This document shows, piece by piece, positions 9,570 to 21,200 of a DNA stretch of 64,000 nt. The stretch is from Chaetomium olivaceum. Its lineage: Eukaryota; Ascomycota; Sordariomycetes; Sordariales; Chaetomiaceae. Each line of letters begins with the position of its first letter. The first letter of the stretch is position 1. The notes under the pieces are model-generated. The model was not told where the DNA came from, searched no databases, and saw only the letters and a list, made by a program, of their open reading frames with translations. The position numbers and the translations under genes are program-made. The stretch spans positions 248,001 to 312,000 of the forward strand of contig JAYWVB010000039.1 of NCBI GenBank assembly GCA_039881045.1. The letters run 5' to 3'.

Positions 9570-12500
9570 TCAAGCAGCGACCGGCTCAACCGCCGCCACC
9601 GCCGCCGCCACCGCCGCCGCCGTCCCAGCAGCAAACACCTCCTCGGCAGTGTGCTTGACAATACCGCCCGTGACAGGCAAGTTGGTGCACTTCTCAAGGT
9701 AGAGATCGACCTCGCGCGCGGCCTGGCGGCCTTCGTTGATGCCCCTGAAAAGAAAACGGCACCGTCAGTATTCGTTTCATTCAAGCTTCACATTCGACCA
9801 AGCGGGGGGGAAGTAACTCACCAGACAATCAGCGACTGGCCCCTGCGGCAATCACCCGCGGCAAAGATGCCCTCCACGTTGGTAGCATAGCCACCGGCCG
9901 GCGTCTTGACATTCTTGCGGCCATCCTTCTCGATCTCATCACCCAGCACCCTGCCCTCGGGGCCCAGGAAGCCCATGGACAACAAGACCAGATCAGCAGG
10001 GAAGAATTGCTGCGACCCCTCGATCTTGTGCATCTCCCAGCCGCCGGCCGGAGTCCTAGTCCACTCGACGCGCACGGTATTGATGCCCTTGACGCGGCCG
10101 GATCCATCATCCACAAAGTCCTGCGACATGATGCAGAACTCGCGCGGGTCTTTGCCCATGTGCTGGCGCACCTCGCTGTGGCCGTAGTCGACGCGGTAGA
10201 CGCGCGGCCACTGGGGCCAGGGGTTGTCGTTGGCGCGCTCCGCCGGCGGCTGCGGGAGCAGCTCGAAGTTGATGACCGACGCCGCGCCGTGCCGCACCGA
10301 CGTGCCGATGCAGTCGTTGCCCGTGTCGCCGCCGCCAATCACCACCACGTGCTTGCCCCGCGCCGAGATGTACGCGCCGTCCGCGAGCTCCGAGTCGAGC
10401 AGCGACTTGGTGTTCTGGTGCAGGAACTCCATGGCGAAGTGGATGCCTTCGAGGTTGCGGCCCGGGATCGGAAGGTCGCGCGCCACCGTGGCGCCCGTGG
10501 CGATGATGACCGCGTCGTTGTTTGCCTTCAGGTCCATAAGCTGGACGTCCTCGCCCACGGTGACGCCCGTCTCGAACTGGATGCCCTCAGCCGCCATGAA
10601 GTCGGTGCGCCTCTTGACAATGCGCTTGTCGAGCTTCATGTTGGGGATGCCGTACATGAGCAGACCGCCTGCGCGATCAGCGCGCTCGTAAACGGTGACC
10701 AGATGGCCGGCCTTGTTGAGCTGGTCGGCAGCCGCGAGACCGGCCGGACCAGATCCGATGACGGCAACGGTCTTTCCGGTGCGAACCTTAGGCGGGTTAG
10801 GGACCATCCAGCCCTTCTCAAAGCCACGATCGATGATGGCGCACTCAATCGATTTGATGCCGACAGGGTCTTCGTTGATACCGAGCACGCAAGCACCCTC
10901 GCAAGGAGCAGGGCAAACGCGGCCAGTGAACTCGGGGAAGTTGTTGGTCATCAACAGGCGGTCAAGGGCGTCGCGCCACTGGCCTTGAAATACCAATTCG
11001 TTCCATTTGGGAATGATGTTGGAGATAGGGCACCCGGATTCCGACTGGCAGAAGGGTACACCGCAGTCCATGCAACGAGCAGACTGATACTTGAGCTCGT
11101 CCTCATCGAGTCGTTGCGATAGCTCCGCCCAATCCTTCGTTCGCGTCTTTGTGCTGCGGTACTTCTCGGACCTCCGCTGGTACTTCATGAAGCCACGAGT
11201 CTTGTCCAAAACAAGAGCCTTCTTCTTGTCGGCCGAGTCATCTCTCACGCTCTCCTCAATGTCCAGGAGCTTCGCGGCCTTGTCCTTCTCCTCTTTTTTG
11301 TTGGCGACACCGGAGATCACAGGGAGATTGTACTCGGCACGCTTGGCCGCGGCCGCCTTGGCTGCCTCTTCCTCGAGGACGCGCTTGTAGTCCACCGGGA
11401 GAACCTTGACAATCCGGCGGAGAGCACGGTTGAAGTCAACCAGGATACGGGCCGCGAGTTCAGAGCCCGTGTAGTGATGGTGGTCCTCGATCAGGTTACG
11501 GACATAGGCAACCTCCTCAGGGTCCTCGATACTGCTGGCCTCAACCATCTCCATGTTGAGCTTGGAGCGGAAGTCCTTGTTGACGTCGAGAACGTAGGCA
11601 ATGCCACCAGACATGCCGGCCGCAAAGTTGCGGCCAGTGCTACCAAGAATGACAACACGGCCACCGGTCATGTACTCGCAGCCGTGATCACCGACGCCCT
11701 CGACGACAGCAATGGCACCCGAGTTGCGCACAGCGAACCGCTCAGCAGCAACGCCGCGGAAGTAGCAGGTACCCGAGGTGGCTCCGTACAAGCAGACGTT
11801 GCCAATCAAGACGTTCTCCTCAGCCTTGAAGACCGCCGACCGCGGTGGGTAGACGATGAGGCGGCCGCCAGACAGGCCCTTGCCGACGTAATCGTTGGCA
11901 TCACCCTCTAGTTCCAACGTAACACCAGGGGCCAGGAAGGCGCCAAACGACTGGCCGGCGGAGCCCTTGATATTAACATGGACGGTATCAAGCGGCAGCC
12001 CTGCCTCACCGTACCGTTTGGAGATCTGGTACGACAACGAAGTACCCATGGCACGGTCGGTGTTGACAATGTCACACTCGATACGCGACGGCAGCCCCTT
12101 ATCAAGGGTCAACTCGGCCTCTGAGATCAGCTTGTTGTCCAAGCGGACATAAAGGCGGTGGTCCTGCTTGCGGACATTGAACGTCGCAACCCCCGGCCGC
12201 AGCTTGTGGGCGGGGGTGAGGATGAGCGACAGGTCAATATTGGCCGTCTTCTTGCTCCTGATGTCGTCGCGGATTTTGAGGACCTCGGCGTGCCCAATCA
12301 TCTCGTTTACCGTCCGGAAGCCGAGCCGAGCCATGAGAGACCGAAGCTCGTTGGCGACATAGAAGAAAAAGTTGATGACATGCTCGGGCGTGCCAGTAAA
12401 TTTCTTCCGGAGCTCAGGATCTTGGGTTGCAATGCCGACAGGGCACGTATTCAGGTGGCAGTTGTGGGTAACAAGGCCGTTCTCGAGCTGGAAGAAGCCT

Positions 12501-15500
12501 CCTGAGACTTGGATTGCACGATACTGGCCGTCAGGGACATCAGAAACTGTGAATGGTCGTGCATCATGCGCGTAGTACGTCTTCCGGATGTCCATTCTCT
12601 TCCGAGGGAGCAAGAGATGCTGCTGGAATTTGATAGAGCCTTTGCCGAGGTAGATGATGTACCGGTTGTCTACCGGTTCATCCGCGAATGGCTTCGCGAT
12701 CTCTTGATCAATGCCAGTGACCGAAATGCCGCAACTGAGAGCTAGTTGCCGAGCGTCGTCGACAATCTTCTTGTGCTCATCGCCATGCTGGATGAACCTG
12801 TAGGTGTTATGAGACCTGACGTAACAACCATCAGAATCGATCAGTCCAGCGATGACCGCGAGACGCGTGTCCTCATCTGCCTGCTTGTAGCAATCGGGGA
12901 TGCCACCACTCTTGTCACCTAACAAGCCCAAGGAACGGATGCCGTCAAGCACTGGGTTCCACTGCCAACCTTCAGCCGTATCCGATATCGAGGAGATGCG
13001 GTATACGAAAACGTCGGAATTGGTGAAGTACTTCCCAACAGGGGTACCCTTGGCCGTTGACAGCTTTTCATGGAGACGTAGGGGGCGGGCACCTGCAGGT
13101 CGGTTGGAGTTGAGGCGGTCGACATAACCATGGAGCCAGACCTTGATCTCCAGATCGCTGCTGGAGATAATGGGCCCCTCTTTGCTACCATCGCCAAGCC
13201 AAAGCCCCAGATAATAGGGGTCAAGAGGAACTGGGCGAGCGGAGGCGGTCACGGGAGGGACGTAGACTAGGGGCGCACGATATAGCTTCAGGTGCGAACG
13301 CTTGACCTCCTTGCTGCATAGGCCTTCCAGTTTCTCAACCGTCATCTGAAAATCCTCACCGTCCCTCACAATGAAGGGGTCGACGACGTGATGATGCTCA
13401 CCGAGGAGCAGAGAATGAACAAGGTCGGCTTGTTCTTGAGTTGCAAACCGGCGGAATATCTTGCGAATTCCTCCACACTTGCAGCCATTGCTGAGGGAGG
13501 CTTTGACTGCACCGAACCGGTTTATGCTCTGCTGATCCAGCATCATGGCGGATGATCCGTCAAAGGACGAATCACGGCCATGGCCTCTAGATGAGCCACC
13601 CAGGGAACCAGCTCGCAGATGATGGCCGGTCTGAGAGGCGGACGGCCGCGATCCAGAGCCGGAAGAACCAGGTCGAACCGGCAGTGCCGGCGTTGCAGCA
13701 CGGTCTTGTGTTGCTCTGCTATCGACGCTCATTGGGGCGGAGCTGTTAGGGTGCCACGAGCCTCCATAAGTGGATGATGGAAGCTCAACGTCCCTGAAAG
13801 TAGGAGCTGGGCCTAAGTCGAAAATAGGTGCATCGTCCATCTGCGGATCATCCGCGGAGGCCTGTATAGCCGTGTTACTGTCCAGATAGTCTTGCATGGC
13901 GGAATGCATAGCCTCCCTGATCAACCCAGGTTCATTCTTAAGTTCCTGGTTTGCCAGTTTGCGAAGCACCTCATCGAGCTCCTCAGACTGATGCTGGTGA
14001 CTGCCCTGATGAAAATGGGCGTCGATGATGCTGTCCACATACTCATGGACATCATCATCTGTTAGGGCTCGGTCAGACCTGTCGACCAGATCCCAGTACA
14101 GATTATGCGCCGCGTGATCCCAGATGAGCGCTTCGTTCTCTTGCTTCAACATGGTGCGATCGCAACGTGTGAACCAGGTCACACTGCTGCCTTTTGCACC
14201 ATGGGATACCGAGGGAGTGGTGCCGAAGGGACGCAGTGGAAGAATATGATCAGGGGTACACCTGAAGCTCTTTTTCTCACGAGAGTCGAAGTCCTGGTAG
14301 GTGATCTCTTTCATGGGGCCGGTTTCGATGTCGCCGGCAGCAAGGCACAACACAGGGAGATGGTTGTGATCGAAGAGAACATCGCCAACCTCGATTGCCT
14401 CAATGGTCTTGACGCCCTGGGTGGTGCGGACCCTGGTGGCCGGATCGTGGCATTTCCTCATCATAATACAGCCCATGGCGATCAAGGGAGTTGTAGCGAA
14501 GCCCCATTCCTCGGCGCCGAGCAGACAGGCGATGGCTACGTCGCGTCCCGTCCGCAGTTGACCATCCGTCTGGACGACGACACGACCACGAAGATCGTTC
14601 AGCACCAGCGTCTGGTGCGTCTCAGCAAGGCCCAGCTCCCACGGAAGACCGGCATACTTGATGCCTGTCCAGCGAGAGGCGCCGGTGCCGCCGTCGTGGC
14701 CCGAGATGAGGATGTGGTCCGCCTTAGCCTTGGCGACACCCGACGCGACGATGCCGACACCCGTCTCCGACACCAGCTTGACCGACACACGCGATCGAGG
14801 GCTCGAGCACTTGAGGTCGTAGATGAGCTGCTTCAGGTCCTCGATCGAGTAGATGTCGTGGTGCGGCGGAGGGGAAATCAGGCCAACGCCAGGGGTCGAG
14901 TGCCGCGTCCGCGCGATCGGCTTGGACACCTTGTGGCCAGGAAGCTCGCCGCCCTCGCCCGGTTTGGCGCCCTGCGCCATCTTGATCTGGAGCTCGTCCG
15001 AGTCGGCCAGATAGGCGGAGGTGACGCCGAAGCGTCCAGAAGCGACCTGCTTGATGGCCGAGCGCATGGTGTCGCCGTTGGCCATCCGCTCAGAACGCTC
15101 GGCGTCCTCGCCACCTTCACCGGTGTTGGACTTGCCTCCAAGCCGATTCATGGCGACGGCGAGGGTCGAGTGGGACTCCATCGAAATGGAACCATACGAC
15201 ATGGCACCGGTGCAGAAGCGCCGCACGACGATCTCAGTCCACGGCTCGACCTGGTCGATCGGGATGGGTGTACAATCGTCGAACTTGAAGTCCAGCATGC
15301 CACGAAGCGTGCAAGACTTGATCTGTTCGTACTCGGACAGGGAGTAGGCCTCGTATGACTTGTCGTTCTTATTGCGGACCGCATCTTGGATGTTGGCAAT
15401 GGACTTGGGGTCGTTGACGTGTGCCTCCCCACCATCACGCCAGTGGTACTCGCCGGATTCCGCAAGGCCGGGAACGGTAACAGTCTCGCGAGAAGGAAAA

Positions 15501-18256
15501 CCACGCTCGTGGAAGCGGAATGCGTCTTCAGCGATCAGCTCAAAGGTGATGCCCTTGATTCGGGAAGCGGTGCCCCGGAAGCAGCGATCGACAACGCTGT
15601 CATCGACGCCGAGGGCCTCGAAGATCTGCGCGCCCTTGTAGCTGGCAAGGGTAGAGATACCCATCTTGCTCATGACCTTGAGGATGCCGCCGTCGCACGA
15701 GTGGATGTAGTTGCGGATGAGAGCATCATCGGTGAGCTTCTTCTTAATAAGCTTTTCCCGGTTGAGCTTCAAAATGCACTCGATAGCCAAGTAGGGGTTG
15801 ATGGCATCCACACCATAGCCAAGCAAGACGCACATGTGGTGCACTTCACGGGCCTCGGCAGTCTCGACGACGATCGCAGCCATGGAGCGCCACTTGTTCG
15901 CGACAAGATGGTGGTGGACCATGCCGGAGGCAAGCAACGCCGAAACGGCAACCCGGTCCTTGGAGGTGTTCCGGTCGGAGAGGACAATGATGCGGTCCCG
16001 TGCCTCGATCGCAGCGGTAGCCTCGTTGCAAATGTGATCGAGGTGGTTGATATAGCCTTGGACGCCGTCGGCCTTCGGGAATGTGATGTCAATTGTCTTG
16101 ACGGTCCAACCAGGGTGGAAGGTCGACATGTTCTTCATGGCATTGAACTCTTCGGTGGAAAGAATGGGGCTCGGCAAGAGCAGCCGGCCACACTGGGATG
16201 CATCCATTTCGAGGAGGTTTCCTTGCGGGCCGACATAGCAGTCCAAGGACATGACGATAGACTCGCGGATGGGGTCGATGGGCGGGTTCGTGACCTGCGC
16301 GAACAACTGCCTGAAGTACTCGTAGAGCAGCTTGGGAGCATCCGACAAGCACGCCAGGGGCGCGTCGTTACCCATGGAACCGAGTGCCTCCTTCTCGTCG
16401 GAGGCCATCGGCGCAAGTAGCAAGCTCACCTGCTCGAACGTATAGCCGAAAGCTTGGAGCAAAGGATCCTGCTGCAGCTTCGTGTCGCTCGGCTTCGCGG
16501 CTAGATCGAGGGCCTTGTTCTCCGACACCATATTGAGAACAGCAGGCATCGTGATCAGACTCTCATCAAGCCAAGCCCTAAAGTCATGGCGGCTCGAGAC
16601 AGCGGCCTTCAGCTCACTGTCATCAATGATACGGCCAGCTTGGGTGTCAACCAGGAGCATGCGGCCGGGCTGCAAACGGCCCTTCTGCACAATCCTCTCG
16701 GGGTCCACAGGAATGGTGCCAACCTCGGAGGCGCAGATGATGCGGTCATCGTCCATGACATAGAAACGGCATGGCCGGAGACCATTGCGGTCAAGGTTGG
16801 CGCCGCAGAAACGGCCATCAGCAAAGGTGAAGAGCGCAGGGCCGTCCCAGGGTTCCATCTGGCAAGCAGCCCACTCGTAGAATGCAGCCTTCTTGGGATC
16901 CATCAGTGCATTCCCTTGCCAGGCTTCGGGAACCATCAGCATGACAGCCTCGGGAAGGGAGAGCACACCGTTGATGGTGAGTAGCTCCAGCACGTTGTCG
17001 AAAGCGGCCGAATCGGACCCGCCGTCCTCCACTACGGGATAGAGTATCTCGAGCTCGTCACCGAAGATGTCGGACCGCATCACGCCTTCACGGGCGCGCA
17101 TCCAGTTCTTGTTCCCGCGGAGAGTGTTGATCTCACCTAACGAAATGGTTAGCGTCTACTACTTCTCGTCTAGTTAGATCTACTACTTACCGTTGTGGGC
17201 GGCCCACCGTAGAGGTTGGGCACGATCCCATGAAGGGAACGTATTGGTAGAGAAGCGCGAGTGCACGAGGGCAAAGTGAGCCTCATAATCGGCATTCACC
17301 AAATCATGGTAGTATTGGTAGACCTGAACCGGCGCCAACTGCCCCTTGTAGACAATGTTCTTGTTGGAAAGGGAGCAGATGTAGAACCAGTTCTGAAGTC
17401 CCACAGTATGAGTGGCTCGCTTTCGGAGGACATAAAGCTGCCTCTCAAAGCGCCTCTCATCAAACTTCTCTGGGTCCGTCACCTCGGGTGCGTTGCCCGG
17501 GCCATATGCGGAGTGCAGCACGACGAAGGGTTGAAGAATGGTGGGCTCCCGTGAAAGGGCAGCAGGACCAAGGAGAGAAGAGTCCACGGGGGGCTCTCGC
17601 CACCCCAAGACCCTCAAGCCCAAAGACTCGGCAATATCTTCCAACTGCCGCTTGCATTCTTGCACTGTCTCCTGGTCGGGCTTGAAGAACAGGTTCCCCA
17701 CAGCATACTGGCCTAGAGGGGGGAGCTTGATTCCTTCTTCTCGCTCAAAGTTCTTGATAAAAAACTTGTGAGGAATGGAGGTCATGACACCCGCGCCGTC
17801 GCCATCCCGTGCGTCGGATCCCACCGCACCGCGATGGGTCATGTTGCAAAGGAGGTTTCGCGCTGTAAATGCTAGGTTAGCACTTCGCCACCTATAAGAG
17901 AGAAAAAAAGGCCTACCATCGCTGACGATCTTGTGGCTAGGCTTGCCCTTGATATGGCTTCGGCTTGTTAGTGTGACGGCTTTTTCCGTTTGATACATCA
18001 AGTGCTTACCAGGCAAACCCGACACCGCAAGCATCTTTCTCGAGGGATGGGTCATACAATCCCCTACAAGAGTCAGTAATCGCTCCACTAGAAAAAGGTG
18101 GTGGGAGGGAAGGGGGACGTACTGCTTCACCGGGAGAGCACCCGCCCAGGAGTCATTGTTCTCCGTCTGGTACTCATAAGGATGGTATTCCTCTTTTTCG
18201 GCGTCGATATGGAGTTGTCGGTCATCAAAATCCTCAGGGATCCTGACGGCACCCAT
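9570..18256 (-). CDS. GLT1: NADH-dependent glutamate synthase (GOGAT), intein-containing precursor
   Basis: Six exons: 18123-18256, 18010-18063, 17917-17957, 17191-17862, 9822-17136 and 9570-9744. The introns are 52-77 nt, and the joined length of 8391 nt is in frame. The precursor is 2796 residues; without the 664-residue intein it is 2132, close to yeast Glt1. The enzyme makes two glutamates from glutamine and 2-oxoglutarate with NADH. Domains: a propeptide ending before Cys57 (KDACGVGFA), the amidotransferase nucleophile; type-2 amidotransferase; central and FMN synthase domains (about residues 1000-1200 and after the intein) with a [3Fe-4S] cluster; the C-terminal beta-helix domain; then the fused small subunit with [4Fe-4S] cysteines (CMDCGVPFC, about 2320), an FAD fold (VIGSGPAGLAAA, about 2420) and an NAD(P)H fold (VVVIGGGDTGND, about 2565). 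The start is the ATG at 18254-18256. Activity requires excision of the intein. The frame is unbroken over 8.4 kb, unlike many neighbours. Confidence 0.97.
12461..14452 (-). mobile_element. GLT1 intein with LAGLIDADG homing endonuclease
   Basis: This is a 664-residue in-frame insertion within exon 5 (precursor residues 1196-1859). It interrupts the extein sequence IMMRK | CHLNTCPVG. Residue 1 is Cys and it ends VTHN, followed by Cys as +1 residue, as required for class 1 protein splicing. Block A is CHDPATRVRTTQG with IEVGDVLF. Block B is RCTPDHILP, with Thr66 and His69 in the TxxH pattern. Blocks F and G are GQYRAIQVSGG and FFQLENGLVTHN, with penultimate His663 and Asn664. Residues about 190-310 are Ser/Gly/Pro-rich low complexity. 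An endonuclease domain follows (listed separately). No intron consensus bounds it, and the frame is open through it, so it is translated. Inteins at GLT1 are known from a few filamentous ascomycetes, and the insertion point fits that class. Splicing is inferred from intact motifs. Confidence 0.96.
12827..13213 (-). other. LAGLIDADG endonuclease core of the GLT1 intein
   Basis: Two dodecapeptide motifs are present. Block C is YLGLWLGDGSK at intein residues 414-424 with Asp421, and block E is IAGLIDSDGCYV at 534-545 with Asp541. These two acidic residues are the ones that bind metal in active LAGLIDADG enzymes. Between them lies a basic and aromatic region, and a GGIP segment at 516-519 resembles block D, but the usual Lys before IP is not clearly placed. 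Both catalytic positions are kept, which suggests but does not prove active cleavage of intein-free GLT1 alleles. Confidence 0.88.
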
Positions 18257-21200
18257 GCTAGGCAAATTACTTGGTAATGCTGCCCGCACGGGAAAGTCGG
18301 AGTAGTATTTGGTTGGCCTTGGTTATTGTGGCCTAGGTTTGGTGTAAGGAGGTGGTAATCGAAGTTACTGAGAACGGCGAGACGATCTAGATATTCGTAG
18401 GAGAAAAGTTAGCTCTAAATCTCTGAAAGGCGTCTGGTCAAATCAGATGTGATATATGCTCTGGGTCGGTGCTGGCCATGATGACGTGCGGGTCCCATGG
18501 GTTAAGGTTCGGGGAGATCCAAGCATAGCCCCTCTTGGTCTCGGTTACGCAGAAAGCAAGCAGACCACATGGATGGGGAGACAAAGATGCAGCGGCTTGA
18601 AGATCAAGACGAAAAAGCACGATCGTTGGACATAGCAATGCCAAATCATGGTGCAGAGCCGACGAGGGTGGATTCTGCCGGCCGGCAGTAACCCATCCAA
18701 CATGCGGTATGAAGACACAACTTGTCCGCCGCTTAACCAAGAGTTGTTGTGTTGTGTAGTCCAGACCCAAAGCCTGCCAACAGTTGATCCCCTGGTGCCC
18801 ATTCGTAGGCCAAAAAGAATGGCTTTTCACCAGGCCCCTCTGACCGTTCCCCATTGGGCTTCTCGAGACCCCGTGGGTTGCAATTGCTGCAACGCGAAGT
18901 GGACATGCAAGGCCATTTTTGCCTGTTGCTCTCGCTCGCGTGCGGCATCATCGCCAAGCCGTAGCATCTGCTGCAGACACCCCCCAGACCAGCTTGACGG
19001 CTGCTGATAGCCTTGCGTTGCGGATCACACCCCGACTTGTGATGCAATGCGAGAGCAGCTGCAGCCAACCAATTCCAAGTGTGCCCACTCACATCCCCCC
19101 AAACGACGCGGGATGACGACAAGCGTTGCTCGGTGCCTTATCGCGCCCATGCGGCGAGGGGGGCCGCTGATAGGACGCAAAGCCCAGATCCGCGGTACCA
19201 TATGCAATGTATGCAATACGGTTGTGGCAATGTGCCATCGTCGATATTGCACAATTGCTGACTATCTAGCAAGATGCGTTGCGGCAAGTCGTCGACGATG
19301 TCGAATGAGGGGTTCGGGGCGAAGCCAAGAACCGGGGAATCGGAGGGGTATTGGGGGTGGGGGCGGCCAACCCCCACCAAGCCGCCGGCCGAGCACATGC
19401 CAATCCAGCATGTTTCTGGCCCGATCCGGAACACCAGGCAGAAAATATGTCTGCGGTTTCGGTGAATTGCTTGGTTGTGCGTCGGGTGGTCGGATATGGG
19501 TCGTGTGCTCGTTCTCATCGCCCGAGCGTTGGCCGAGATGGGGAAGTACTTGAAACTTGTTTTGTGCTGTGTACTTGGTCCTCCGTTCACTGACTTGACC
19601 GTGGGACTTGAATCTGCGGGCCAACAGTGAAGTCGGCCAGAACGGGTGCTTCTCCCGCACTGGATGACTGAATAACACCCGCCTAGAGGGGTGGTTTGTC
19701 GACGTGTTTCGTGCTTCAAGCTATTTCCGAGAGATCCACGAAGATACCGGACCATTAGGGTCGCTCGAACCGCATCTTGTCCTCCCACAGGAGCATGGTG
19801 CGTTTGTGGGTGATGGAAGGGGAGCGAAACATTTAACGACCTGGAACTTACCAATTGGCTTGATGGCGACTCTCGACCGGAGTCGCTTGTTCGCTTTTGC
19901 TATGGCAGACTCGGGTAAAGCGCGATGTCGGTGCCGGATTGGTGAGATGAGACGTCGCGAAAGAGAAAGAGAGGAGGGAGGGGAAAATGAACTGGGAGGA
20001 GTGGTGGCAACTCTGCTTTTATGTGCCAGTGTAGGGCCGAGTCGGAGTTGGCAGCTGACCCTGGCCCAGGTGTTATGTGCCTAGCGAATATGAGATGAAA
20101 ATGAATGCCTGGGTAGATCTCCTGTTGGATATGCTTGGCTCAGCGTTAATTGGGCTGGACAACAAGAGCGGAGTAGAAATAGCCAAGGTGAAGCGTGAAA
20201 TGCAGGGGAAGATGGAAGAAGGCTGGCTGCCAAAGCAGTGAATGGAAGCTCACATGCCCGGGTAGGGACCTCGTGGGGTCCCGGTCTGCTCCGACGGTTG
20301 GATTGGGTTTTCATCCAGTGCTGTCAGTAATCAATACAGCCACGCGGTTTGTTTGCCCGTTTGTCCGGTCACAACCTTACTTTTCAAGACTGGCAGGTGG
20401 AATCTCATGGAGTCACTTTGCAAATCAACAATGGAAAACCATGATATATCCATAAGAAAGGGAGAGTTGGGTCCGTCAAGTCATGGGGGGTTGTCCGAGG
20501 CATAGGAGCAGCATTACCTGAGTTTCTGAGTTGGGGATTTTCTCAACTCGAAAAAAATATTATCAAATTATTTGAAGTTTCAAAAACACGCCTCGATCCT
20601 CAGTTTCGTAATAGCTTTCCCAACGGAGGTTGGAAGTCACGTTTGTCCAGGTTTATTCATGAGGAGTCTCCAGAGTGAACTTGAAATGCCCAGCTTTCAC
20701 AAACGTACCCCACACGAGGTTGCAACCTCATATGTCTAAAAGAGGCTAGCGTGAGATCCAAGCATCGGCTGCATGCGACAGCAGCATTCGGATCCCTGCT
20801 AGACTACCAGGGTCGAAAGTTGGACGTCGGTTTCCACAATTCTGTAATCCAATCAAATGCATCGTTTTGCTAAGGCTGCGAGCCGATGTCGCTGGATGTC
20901 GGCTCGGGATCGGGCATGGAGCTGTGCCTGCGTCGCTCTGGCTCCCAGTAAGCTTCGAGAAACGTCCGGTCTGCCTCCCCAATGGACAACATTAATTCAA
21001 GAATTTCAAGGAGAACAGGGAAAAGCGGCCCGTGTATGAATAGTACATTTCATACAGACCGGCAGCAAAGGTGGGTGGTGCACAGGAGTGACGGAATGAG
21101 ACCACGATGTCGACTCGGGGGAGGCTGTTGCTCCGAAGAATGACTTGGTGCCCTGGCGGTTTTTTTGCATCGTCGCTTCTCCTAGTAGGAATACACGTTG

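Noticed and set aside
10007..11122. 371-codon plus-strand ORF, and similar long ORFs at 14105-15358 and 15386-16420
   Set aside because: They are antisense shadows of GLT1 caused by its GC-rich third positions. No family resemblance.
12461..14452. Intein region as a retained spliceosomal intron
   Set aside because: No GT...AG boundaries at these points, an open frame of 664 codons, and clear splicing and endonuclease motifs.
19138..19854. 238-codon minus ORF and 168-codon plus ORF at 19047-19553
   Set aside because: They overlap each other, have no recognisable domain and no splice-supported extension.
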